Below, one piece after another: positions 8,243-15,828 of a stretch of 64,000 nt of DNA. A program made the position numbers and the translations under genes. Within the stretch, counting starts at the first letter, position 1, and each line of letters opens with the position of its first letter. The notes under the pieces are model-generated. The model made no database searches. It saw only the letters and a program-made list of their open reading frames with translations, and was not told where the DNA came from. Source of the DNA: Bacteroidales bacterium (GTDB lineage: Bacteria; Bacteroidota; Bacteroidia; Bacteroidales; UBA10428); assembly GCA_016928305.1 (NCBI GenBank), contig JAFGKY010000002.1, positions 124,001 through 188,000 on the forward strand, read 5' to 3'.

Positions 8243-10333
8243 ATGAAAATGAAAAAAATAAGTATAGTCCTCCTTTTTGCATTGCCTGCTTTATTTTGTT
8301 TCATTGGAATACTGTACAAAAGTGAAATTGGTTTTTATCATCTTTTTATTACAGATCCGGAATACGCGTACCTTCTCAACGGTTTAAATATTTGTCAGTT
8401 TTCCTTCCCCTATCAGGTTAATGGTCCGGGTACACCCCTTCAGTTTTTTTGCGCGATTATCATTGGCATTGTGCACTTTTTCAGGGATCAGGATTCTATG
8501 ATTGTGGATGTTATTCAAAATCCTGATATATATTTAGATATCATCCATACATCCCTCGTGGTCGTTTCAAGTATTGCTATATTTCTTACCGGATATATTA
8601 TTTCCACAGTTACAGGAAACATTTTCACAGGTATTTATTTCCAGTTAATGCCTTTTGTATCATGGTTATTGATTGATATCACAAAACACATTATGGTTGA
8701 AAATTTCGTTGTTATTGGTATTATGATGTTGATAGCAATTGCATTTATTTATATTAATGATCAGCATATCAGTAATAATACAAGAATAATTAACAGGTAC
8801 ATTATCGGATTTTCAATTATTATAGCCTTTATAGCGGCCAATAAACTGATGTATTTGCCAATTGCTTTAATTCCGTTTCTGTTGATTGACGGATATATAA
8901 GAAAAATTACCTACATCCTGCTATCAATGGTTGCTTTTGCGCTTTTTGCATTTCCAATATTTCCAAACTGGGTATCCTTTCGCGATTGGTACTGGACGAA
9001 TTTAATTTATAGTGGAATGTATGGCACAGGAACAGCAACATTTATTGACATTGAATCTTTTATTACAAACCTAAAAAGTGTTTTTTATTCGGATCATTTC
9101 TATTTAAAGGCATTCAGCATCATATTGTTTGGCAGCATGGTGTACCATTTACCCTTTTTAAAGATAAAAAAGAGTAATGACAGGTCGTACATATTTCTGC
9201 TTGGTATTGCAACTACCATGATTATAATGACACTGCTTGTTGCCAAGCAATTCAAGTTTTATTATTTGACATCTGCCCTTTTGTTAAGCATCCCAGGTCT
9301 GTACCTTGTTTTTTCAATTTTTACCAGACGACTATCGGAAAAAGTAAAGCTTATTATTGCGGTACCATTTTACCTAATTACCTTATATCTTGCTTACAGG
9401 GAAACCAAAGTAATGTTCGATTATCATCAGGCCAATATCCAAAGAAAAGAATTATTATTGAACACCAAAGTGTTTATTGAAAAAAGATATGCCAGTGATC
9501 AACCGACCTTGCTCATTCCCAATTATTATGGAGCACCTTATAAAGCACATGGATTATTTTATGGGATGGCCTGGTGTGGCCCGAAAATGGGGGCAAAATA
9601 TGCAGTTGCGCTAAACAAGTATTATCCACATATTTATTTTTATCATACATGGAATAATTTGTTCAATCAATGGGGTAACTCATTTTCATATATTGATTTG
9701 CTTCAAAAATATAAAAATATTGTTCTCTTTTCAGGTGATAAAAACCTGGAAAACTCACTTTTCAGCAAATTACACGGAATGAACAGGCAACTGGATACCA
9801 ACATTGATACCACGATTACTTTTGAGAAGACCGGGGAAAGAATCTATGAGGTATCTTATGATTCAGTCATAGGGGCAATGCCTTTTGAATTCTATATTGA
9901 TGCCGAGGTCGTGGACAGTACAGGGGAATACTTTATCTGCCGTGAAGGCTTAAAAATCGGCAACGGAAATACACAATCTTCTGATGTCGCCCGATCAGGC
10001 AGGTATTCCAGTAAATTAACAAAAGATTCTCCCTACGGCATGACTTGTATCTTAAGTGAAGTCAAAGCAGATGAGCATTTTAAAATAAGCACCTGGAGAT
10101 ATAACAATGGTAATCATGATGCTGGTCTTGTGACTGCAGCGAATGATATAAACAAACTGTATATCTTAAAAAAGGAATCCTCCATTAATGAAAACGGTTG
10201 GCAAAAAATTGAAATTGATTTAATAATCCCGGTGAACGCTCATGTACAGGATTTAAAGATCTATTGCTGGAACAAAGATCCCGGATTGCCTGCATATTTT
10301 GATGATCTTTTCATTGAAAAAATTGTCCCTTAA
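8243..10333 (+). CDS. Large polytopic membrane protein with C-terminal CBM-like domain
   Basis: This 696-residue protein has two parts. The first ~390 residues contain about ten membrane helices, with a periplasmic first loop (ITDPEYAYLLNGL) of GT-C/ArnT-like type. A soluble region follows. Its last ~150 residues read as a beta-sandwich carbohydrate-binding module: a SGRYSSKL strand, a KISTWRYN strand, NENGWQKIEIDL, and a closing AYFDDLFIEKI that matches the end of CBM4/9- or CBM22-type domains. I infer a periplasmic-facing glycosyltransferase that also binds glycan. The perfect TATATTTG-class hit TATTTTTG at 8198-8205 lies just upstream, but I see no -33 partner. A GtrB-like gene follows. 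Confidence 0.6.
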   Translation: MKMKKISIVLLFALPALFCFIGILYKSEIGFYHLFITDPEYAYLLNGLNICQFSFPYQVNGPGTPLQFFCAIIIGIVHFFRDQDSMIVDVIQNPDIYLDIIHTSLVVVSSIAIFLTGYIISTVTGNIFTGIYFQLMPFVSWLLIDITKHIMVENFVVIGIMMLIAIAFIYINDQHISNNTRIINRYIIGFSIIIAFIAANKLMYLPIALIPFLLIDGYIRKITYILLSMVAFALFAFPIFPNWVSFRDWYWTNLIYSGMYGTGTATFIDIESFITNLKSVFYSDHFYLKAFSIILFGSMVYHLPFLKIKKSNDRSYIFLLGIATTMIIMTLLVAKQFKFYYLTSALLLSIPGLYLVFSIFTRRLSEKVKLIIAVPFYLITLYLAYRETKVMFDYHQANIQRKELLLNTKVFIEKRYASDQPTLLIPNYYGAPYKAHGLFYGMAWCGPKMGAKYAVALNKYYPHIYFYHTWNNLFNQWGNSFSYIDLLQKYKNIVLFSGDKNLENSLFSKLHGMNRQLDTNIDTTITFEKTGERIYEVSYDSVIGAMPFEFYIDAEVVDSTGEYFICREGLKIGNGNTQSSDVARSGRYSSKLTKDSPYGMTCILSEVKADEHFKISTWRYNNGNHDAGLVTAANDINKLYILKKESSINENGWQKIEIDLIIPVNAHVQDLKIYCWNKDPGLPAYFDDLFIEKIVP

Positions 10334-10406
10334 AATACCTATGATAACCAAAAAGGATTTTTTCTTTCATACTTTTCTTCATTTTATTAATTGCCCAACC
10401 AAGCCT

Positions 10407-10436
10407 TTTATTCATTTCAATATTTTCATATATTTG
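10407..10436 (+). promoter_or_regulatory. Candidate promoter of the second GtrB-like gene
   Basis: TTTA at 10407-10410 (3 of 4 match to TTTG), an 18-nt spacer, then a perfect TAnnTTTG hit, TATATTTG, at 10429-10436. The same 18-nt spacing occurs in the rplM and pyrH candidates. Its position favours the ATG at 10475 over the upstream TTG at 10391 as the start. A CCGGTT/AACCGG dyad at 10445-10458 lies in the predicted leader. Confidence 0.4.
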
Positions 10437-10474
10437 ATTGGTCCCCGGTTTTAACCGGCTTTAACATACAGGCT

Positions 10475-11404
10475 ATGCAGGACAAGACTGAAATCAGTGT
10501 TATTATTCCTTTGTATAACGAAGAAGACAATATTGAACGGCTTATTCAAATACTGCTGCCTGTATTAAACCAACTCAACCGATCCTGGGAAATCATCTTT
10601 ATTGACGATGGCAGCAAAGACCGGTCGTTTGAGCTGGTAAAAGAAATTCATGAACAGAACCCGGATGTTACTGGCATTGCACTTTCCCGCAATTTTGGCC
10701 ATCAGATTGCTTTACTGGCCGGTTTGCACCGTGCAAAAGGAGACGTGGTGATTATGATGGATGCCGATTTACAACATCCTCCGGAAGTTATTCCGAGGTT
10801 ATTGGAGGCATCCTCCAGGGGTTATGATATTGTAAATACCCGCCGTATTGATGCAAAAGGAACCGGGTGGTTCAAAAAAGTTTCTTCCAGAGGTTTTTAC
10901 CGACTGATGAACTTTTTATCGGATATACCCATTACCGAATCATCGTCTGATTTCAGGCTCATGAGCAAAAAAGCACTGGGGGCATTTCTGAAATTTCAGG
11001 AAAGAGATCGGTTTACGCGCGGTTTGATAAGCTGGATGGGATTTAACCAGACCATTATTGACTATGAATGCCCTCCCCGGCTGATCGGAACATCAAAATA
11101 TACGCTCAGAAAAATGCTGCATTTCGCCCTGGACGGGATTACATCGTTTTCGGCAAAGCCCTTACGAATTGCATCGTACTCAGGGATGATCGTATTTTTT
11201 ATCGGATTGTTATATGCCCTGTTTGCCATTATCCAATACTTCAGGGGGGCCAACATGCCAGGCTGGACTTCATTGCTGGTGACTGTCCTTATCATAGGGG
11301 GGATCCAGTTGCTGGCCATCGGTATCATCGGAGAATACCTTGCACGTATTTTCCATGAGTCCAAAGCACGCCCCATTTATTTTATTAAGGATCAGACACC
11401 TTAG
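10475..11404 (+). CDS. Membrane-anchored GT2 glycosyltransferase, GtrB/DPM1-like (second copy)
   Basis: This 309-residue polyprenyl-phosphate glycosyltransferase has the family's usual motifs: ISVIIPLYNEEDNIERL at the start, FIDDGSKDRS, SRNFGHQIALLAGL, the metal-binding DADLQHPPEVI, and two C-terminal helices. It should transfer a sugar from a nucleotide donor to undecaprenyl phosphate on the cytoplasmic side. I chose the ATG at 10475. A longer frame runs back to a TTG at 10391, but those 28 residues are not family-like and contain the candidate -7 box. Together with the upstream polytopic protein it forms a GtrB plus GT-C pair, the minimal layout of a periplasmic glycan side-chain modification system. 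Confidence 0.88.
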   Translation: MQDKTEISVIIPLYNEEDNIERLIQILLPVLNQLNRSWEIIFIDDGSKDRSFELVKEIHEQNPDVTGIALSRNFGHQIALLAGLHRAKGDVVIMMDADLQHPPEVIPRLLEASSRGYDIVNTRRIDAKGTGWFKKVSSRGFYRLMNFLSDIPITESSSDFRLMSKKALGAFLKFQERDRFTRGLISWMGFNQTIIDYECPPRLIGTSKYTLRKMLHFALDGITSFSAKPLRIASYSGMIVFFIGLLYALFAIIQYFRGANMPGWTSLLVTVLIIGGIQLLAIGIIGEYLARIFHESKARPIYFIKDQTP

Positions 11405-11747
11405 TCGTTAAGGTATCGGCTATATCCGATCCATTATGTGATATCCCGACAAATCCTCGTAATAAAAGGCAATCTGGTTAATGGTTATTCTATCATTCTC
11501 ATGCTTTCACCATTCATCGCTTTTTCCTCCCTTCTTAAACTCCAATGATGCTGTGTTTATTTTATTGATCCATAATTATTACTTACACCAGGATTTGCTT
11601 TTCGGGAATGCTTGGCAAAGATTGCTTTCAAAATACCGATTTACCTTTTACAACCGTAAAAAGGAAAACCAATATGGAATTCAGGAAATATTGTCTCGGT
11701 CAGACTGATAGTTGTTTTGGTTATGTTGAATTGTTTGAAAACAAATA
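11405..11747. other. 343-bp spacer between convergent genes
   Basis: No convincing gene is present. Just after the glycosyltransferase stop is a small hairpin, ATCGG/CCGAT at 11415-11419 and 11426-11430, without a T-tract. Short open frames on the plus strand here and into the next gene have no recognisable features. Confidence 0.5.
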
Positions 11748-12599
11748 TTATACCTTTTCGGCAATGATAAAAACTATATCAAAAGTATTAATCCGGATAC
11801 TCCAGTGTTCCGGTATTTTGTTTTTTAACTGTTCAATAAAAGCAGTTTTCCCTTTCCCGAAAATAAATATCGAGAAAAAGATCTGCCTCAGGCTTCGGTG
11901 AATGGACTGATATGTTGCGCTGATGATTTTAAAACCCATTTTCCCCAATAACAGAATCAGATTACTTTTTGAAAAATAATGCAGGTGGGTCGGCGGATGT
12001 ATCATTCGCCAATGCCTGCCCTGCACACGGGAAAGAAAACTTGAAAAGTCACCTGTGGTAATGTATAAACGGCCGCCGGGCGCAAGTTCATCGAATATTT
12101 TTTGAATGAACCGCTCAGGATACTGCAGATGTTCAATAACATCCCACATGAATACATCGGAATAAGCTTTTTCGGGTGCAGGAAGTGCAAGATAATCGGC
12201 CAACCTTACGTCCAGTTTGAATACCTGTTGTCCATATTGGATCGCTTCCGGGACAACATCAATGCCTGTATAACCGGCAATAAAATGCTTTTTAAGTATC
12301 TCACCAAAAAAGCCATAAGCACATCCTATTTCAAGACAATTGCTTACGGGCAATCGGTTTGCAATTGTTTTTTTTATGAATCGAATTCGTTTTTCAAAAT
12401 TCAGCTGAATGATTTCTTTATCCTTCGTATAGTTCAGGTATTCTTCTCCATGGAAATAATCACGGGTATAAATCTTTTTCAGTGTATTTTCATCGATATC
12501 CAGGTTGGCTGTGGCAAAGCCACATTGTGCACACTTCAATAAAGTTTCAGCATAAATTGGTTGAAATCGCTTATTTCCGCAAACAAGACATTCTTTCAT
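11748..12599 (-). CDS. Class I SAM methyltransferase with N-terminal zinc ribbon (Methyltransf_23-like)
   Basis: The protein has 283 residues. It opens with a zinc ribbon (CLVCGNKRF and CAQCGF, residues 4-27). Motif I, LEIGCAYGFFGEIL, follows near residue 90, then IDVVPEAI and MWDVIEHL with the post-I and motif II positions. A conserved HWRMIHPPTHLHYFS block near residue 195 is typical of Methyltransf_23 enzymes linked to surface-sugar or lipid modification. It lies 36 bp downstream of the response regulator and may be in the same transcript. The substrate cannot be told. The methyltransferase in the plus-strand glycan cluster has a similar ribbon-plus-core layout but is not an obvious close paralog. 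Confidence 0.75.
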   Translation of the reverse strand: MKECLVCGNKRFQPIYAETLLKCAQCGFATANLDIDENTLKKIYTRDYFHGEEYLNYTKDKEIIQLNFEKRIRFIKKTIANRLPVSNCLEIGCAYGFFGEILKKHFIAGYTGIDVVPEAIQYGQQVFKLDVRLADYLALPAPEKAYSDVFMWDVIEHLQYPERFIQKIFDELAPGGRLYITTGDFSSFLSRVQGRHWRMIHPPTHLHYFSKSNLILLLGKMGFKIISATYQSIHRSLRQIFFSIFIFGKGKTAFIEQLKNKIPEHWSIRINTFDIVFIIAEKV

Positions 12600-12635
12600 G
12601 ACATTCCTTTTCCCATAGGTATTATCAGGATTACC

Positions 12636-13802
12636 TCATCTTGATATCGGCTGTGCATAAGCCTTTACATCTTCCCCTGTGATTTCTTTATCACATAAAA
12701 TGATGAGCCTCTCCAACACATTGCGGAATTCTCTTATATTACCAGTCCAGCTTAGTTTTTGTAACTCTTTGATAGCATCCGGAGTGATGATCTTTTTGGG
12801 TTTGCCGTATTCACTGCCGATAAGTTCATTGAAATGCTCCGCCAGGAGGGGAATATCTTCCTTCCGTTCGGCCAGGGATGGAACGTTTATCAGAATAACC
12901 GTCAGCCGGTGATACAGATCCTCGCGAAAGGTCTTACGGTCAATTTCTTCCCGCATGTTTTTATTGGTGGCCGCTATCACCCTCACATCCACATCAATAT
13001 CCTTATCGCTGCCAACCCGCGTAATTTTATGTTCCTGCAAGGCCCGTAATACCTTTGCCTGTGCCGACAGGCTCATATCCCCCACTTCATCCAGAAATAA
13101 GGTTCCACCATGGGCCTGTTCGAATTTTCCTTTACGCTGTTTGATGGCTGAAGTAAAAGCTCCTTTTTCGTGTCCGAATAATTCGCTTTCGATCAATTCA
13201 GAAGGTATGGCAGCACAGTTGACCTCTACAAAAGGCATCCCTGCACGCTGGCTTTTCTCATGAAGCCACCGGGCTACCAGTTCTTTCCCGGTTCCGTTTT
13301 CTCCTGTGATCATAACCCTGGCATCGGTGGGAGCCACTCTTTCGATCATCTCTTTCACTTTCAGAATAGCAGGTGATTCACCAACAATATCATAGGCTTT
13401 GCTGATCTTTCGTTTCAGGATTTTAGTCTCTGTTACCAGTTCCGTTCGCTCCGTGGCATTCCTTATGGTTACCAGCAGACGGTTGAGGTCAAGGGGTTTT
13501 TCGATGAAATCGTAAGCTCCCTTTTTTATTGCTTCAACAGCTGTATCAATATTTCCATGACCTGAGATCATGATAACGGGCGTTTCTCGTGATTTTTGCA
13601 GGAGGTTATTGAGGGTTTCGATGCCATCCATGCCGGGCATCTTTATGTCACACAAAACTATGTCGAAAGAACCATTCTCAAATAATTCAATTCCTTCCGG
13701 ACCGTTGGTTGCCAGCTCTACTTTATGGTGCTCATATTCAAGCACCTCCTGCAGTGTATTCCGGATGCTCTTTTCGTCGTCGATTACGAGTATGTTTGCC
13801 AT
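12636..13802 (-). CDS. Sigma-54-type response regulator lacking a DNA-binding domain
   Basis: This 388-residue protein has a receiver domain (acidic D8/D9, phospho-acceptor D52 in LCDIKMPGMDG, K102 in EKPLD). An AAA+ sigma-54 activation domain follows, with Walker A GENGTGKE at 167-174 and Walker B GGTLFLDE at 232-239. The sigma-54-contacting loop reads GAFTSA (214-219) instead of GAFTGA. The chain stops about ten residues after the AAA+ lid helix, so the Fis-type helix-turn-helix of NtrC-class proteins (usually ~450-480 residues) is missing. It may activate sigma-54 polymerase from solution, as FlgR- and CtcC-like proteins do. No histidine kinase is adjacent. Confidence 0.88.
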   Translation of the reverse strand: MANILVIDDEKSIRNTLQEVLEYEHHKVELATNGPEGIELFENGSFDIVLCDIKMPGMDGIETLNNLLQKSRETPVIMISGHGNIDTAVEAIKKGAYDFIEKPLDLNRLLVTIRNATERTELVTETKILKRKISKAYDIVGESPAILKVKEMIERVAPTDARVMITGENGTGKELVARWLHEKSQRAGMPFVEVNCAAIPSELIESELFGHEKGAFTSAIKQRKGKFEQAHGGTLFLDEVGDMSLSAQAKVLRALQEHKITRVGSDKDIDVDVRVIAATNKNMREEIDRKTFREDLYHRLTVILINVPSLAERKEDIPLLAEHFNELIGSEYGKPKKIITPDAIKELQKLSWTGNIREFRNVLERLIILCDKEITGEDVKAYAQPISR

Positions 13803-13869
13803 TATTAATTATTAATCGGTTTTATTATGAAACGTTTTCAGTTTTTGGCTTTCGGCCCTTCCTGATTCA

Positions 13870-14364
13870 CTATTTTCCTTCTCCTTTCTCTCCTTTCCTC
13901 CTGATTTCGTCAATTGCCTTCAGTTGTCTGACATCCTCCCAATCTTTTCCCCTGCCGGCTCTTATTTTTGTATTCAGCAAGTCATTATAACCAATTACAT
14001 GAATGTATACATTATCTGTTTTTAGTTCAAATCTTCTATTATATGCATCATTAAAACTCACAACAGTGGAATATAGCTGAATAATATCAACTTTATTTTC
14101 ATCTTCATCATATAAAGAAATATTTTTATGAGGTAAAAGAGATTGTATGGCATTCGTTGCATCAGTCTTTTCATATCCAACAAAGACAAATGCATCGATC
14201 AGGCGGTGCAGATTGTCCCGGTCCTTATCAATCCAAATGTCGAGGTCTATCGTCGCTCTCAGGTAACCATATATATTAACCGCATACCCTCCGACTATTA
14301 AATACCTGACACTAAATTTCTGAAAAGCTTTCAGCAAAACCAGATGCGAATTGAGCAGGTTCAT
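13870..14364 (-). CDS. MNT-type nucleotidyltransferase, possible toxin of a two-gene module
   Basis: This 164-residue protein has the minimal nucleotidyltransferase signature: YLIVGGYAVNIYG with GG at residues 25-26, followed by DLDIW with acidic residues D40 and D42. A third acidic position in KVDIIQL lies near residue 92. This matches DUF6036/AbiEii-like small nucleotidyltransferases, several of which are toxins that modify tRNA or proteins. Its start overlaps the stop of a 62-residue gene by four bases, which makes a translationally coupled pair. The C-terminus is very basic (RRKGEKGEGK). Antitoxin/toxin roles are inferred from pairing; a plain house-keeping nucleotidyltransferase is possible. 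Confidence 0.72.
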   Translation of the reverse strand: MNLLNSHLVLLKAFQKFSVRYLIVGGYAVNIYGYLRATIDLDIWIDKDRDNLHRLIDAFVFVGYEKTDATNAIQSLLPHKNISLYDEDENKVDIIQLYSTVVSFNDAYNRRFELKTDNVYIHVIGYNDLLNTKIRAGRGKDWEDVRQLKAIDEIRRKGEKGEGK

Positions 14365-14549
14365 TTTTTTAAATGCATTGAAAAAACGCCGGGTTCTTCT
14401 TCAGGCAGATGGTGTCTCAGTCGTTCCGACAATTCATGGCCCTTTAACCAGCACTGTTCGGGTGTATACTCAGCATAAATGGCAAGCATTGCCTTTTCCG
14501 ATTCTTCAAAGCTGTCATAAATTTCAATTCTTTTTCTCTTACCTTTCAT
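14361..14549 (-). CDS. Small partner protein of the nucleotidyltransferase (antitoxin-like)
   Basis: This 62-residue protein is coupled to the nucleotidyltransferase by a 4-base overlap. It opens with a basic KGKRKRIEIYDSFEESEKAM segment, followed by helix-forming, charged sequence (TPEQCWLKGHELSERLRHH). Small proteins with a SFEE-E/A-M pattern placed just before a minimal nucleotidyltransferase are a recurring pair in Bacteroidota, so I accept it as real despite its size. It begins only 3 bp after the Ppx/GppA stop and is therefore likely co-transcribed with that gene. An antitoxin role is a guess from gene order. Confidence 0.6.
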   Translation of the reverse strand: MKGKRKRIEIYDSFEESEKAMLAIYAEYTPEQCWLKGHELSERLRHHLPEEEPGVFSMHLKK

Positions 14550-14552
14550 ACA

Positions 14553-15485
14553 TCATTGATTAAGCAATTCATACAAAACTCCTTCCTTCAGTGCAAAATT
14601 CGATTGTATGATCCGCCGTAGCTTGAGTTTTCCCATAAGGAATTTCACCAGCAATGAAGCCGGAACAATCGTATCGATCCGGTGTGACTCTAATCCCTTC
14701 ATTTGTTTTCTTTCTTTCACTGTGGAGTTGACAAGCCGCTGGTAAAGGTTTTCAAAATCGGCAAGGTCAATTTCCGTTGCTTTCGGAGATGGTGTTGCTG
14801 CAGTTTCAGCACCGGGTCCATCTTCTTTTATCATGGCTGTGAAAGTTTCAAATGAACCGGAGGCTCCCACAAGGGTAGTTATTTTATGTTTCCTGATCTC
14901 CTCGAAAAGGTCAGGCATTCTTTCTTCGAGATAATTCGAAATAAATTCAATCTCTTCAATGGTAACCGGATCGGAAGGCCTGAATTTTTCAATTAATCGC
15001 GCCATGCCAAGGGGATAGCTTTTTTTCCACCAGATCTGATCGACATCTGCAATGATGATTTCATTACTGCCACCACCAATATCAAGGATCAGGTATTTCT
15101 CATGATCAAGTATACAAGCCTGTTTAATACCATAATATATAAGTTCGGCCTCCCGATCACCGCTCAGTACCTCGACATCAATTCCAAACTTATCCTGTAT
15201 GGATTTCAGGAATTGATCACTGTTTCGGGCTGTACGTATGGCTGAGGTGGCAAAAGCCATTATTTTTTCGACTTTAAACTGAGCAGCTGTTTCCAGGTGT
15301 TTCTCCAGCGCATTTATTCCCCGAGTAATGGCGTCAGGTCTGATCTCTTTTTTATCAATTCCACCTTTGCCAAGTTTTACGGGTAATTCATTTTTGCAGA
15401 GGATTTTATATTCTTTATTGCCCGTGATTTCAGCGACAAGCAGATTAAAAGTATTGGTACCCAGATCAAGTATTGCTGTACGCAT
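14553..15485 (-). CDS. Ppx/GppA family exopolyphosphatase / pppGpp phosphohydrolase
   Basis: This 310-residue member of the ASKHA-fold Ppx/GppA family hydrolyses terminal phosphates of polyphosphate or of guanosine pentaphosphate. The N-terminal phosphate-1 motif AILDLGTNTFNLLVAEI is at residues 4-20, and the second phosphate loop ILDIGGGSNEIIIAD is near residue 135. VGASGSFETF lies near residue 208. The length fits the short two-domain form without the C-terminal HD-like domain of E. coli Ppx, so it may act mainly on pppGpp or short chains. It heads a minus-strand run with the nucleotidyltransferase pair. Which substrate dominates cannot be read from sequence. Confidence 0.88.
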   Translation of the reverse strand: MRTAILDLGTNTFNLLVAEITGNKEYKILCKNELPVKLGKGGIDKKEIRPDAITRGINALEKHLETAAQFKVEKIMAFATSAIRTARNSDQFLKSIQDKFGIDVEVLSGDREAELIYYGIKQACILDHEKYLILDIGGGSNEIIIADVDQIWWKKSYPLGMARLIEKFRPSDPVTIEEIEFISNYLEERMPDLFEEIRKHKITTLVGASGSFETFTAMIKEDGPGAETAATPSPKATEIDLADFENLYQRLVNSTVKERKQMKGLESHRIDTIVPASLLVKFLMGKLKLRRIIQSNFALKEGVLYELLNQ

Positions 15486-15580
15486 ATAAAACAGGTTTGT
15501 AAGTTGCGCCGGTATGCAATTCAGGTAAATATATCAGGCTAAAATACAGATTTTTCCATATTAAAAAAAGCGTATTTTGG

Positions 15581-15725
15581 TTACCTGATTCCGTGTCGTT
15601 TAGTTAAGCATCTTCATATTAGTTTCACATCCTGATCTACTCTTCGACTCCGCTCAGAGTGACAGTCAGGCTGAGCGGAGTCGAAGCTTACATTCCTTAA
15701 CCAAACGACATTGTTACCTGATTCC
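15581..15725. mobile_element. MITE-like element with terminal and internal inverted repeats and flanking duplication
   Basis: A ~120-bp non-coding element is bounded by near-perfect terminal inverted repeats: TGTCGTTTAGTTAAG at 15594-15608 and CTTAACCAAACGACA at 15696-15710 (14 of 15 pair). A perfect 16-bp palindrome lies inside: CTTCGACTCCGCTCAG at 15642-15657 against 15671-15686. Twelve-base direct repeats TTACCTGATTCC sit immediately outside, at 15581-15592 and 15714-15725, as expected of a target-site duplication. It encodes no protein. I read it as a non-autonomous miniature transposon; the parent transposase is not in the window. Confidence 0.65.
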
Positions 15726-15783
15726 TGAGGTTTTGTATAAAAAGATTCCATTCTGCCAGCATCTAATAGTTTACTGTTAACGG

Positions 15784-15803
15784 CCTGCCTGCCGGCAGTC
15801 AGG
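15784..15803. repeat. GC-rich palindromic repeat
   Basis: A 20-bp near-perfect palindrome (CCTGcCTGCC / GGCAGtCAGG, one mismatched pair) lies just after the ABC permease stop. The related hairpin CCTGCC/GGCAGG occurs at 4036-4052. It probably belongs to a family of dispersed intergenic palindromes. It could act as an mRNA 3'-end structure for the minus-strand ABC operon. Confidence 0.5.
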
Positions 15804-15828
15804 TTCATCGTTCATGAACCGTGAACTT

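Noticed and set aside
10391-10474. TTG-initiated N-terminal extension of the second GtrB-like enzyme
   Set aside because: The extension is not family-like and contains the candidate -7 element; the ATG at 10475 places the catalytic domain at the usual position.
11481-11901. Two plus-strand open frames of 75 and 97 codons after the second GtrB-like gene
   Set aside because: One overlaps the antisense of the methyltransferase gene, and both lack domain-like sequence or a plausible start context.
15614-15808. 64-codon minus-strand frame
   Set aside because: It lies across the MITE-like element and its palindrome; the sequence is repeat-derived.
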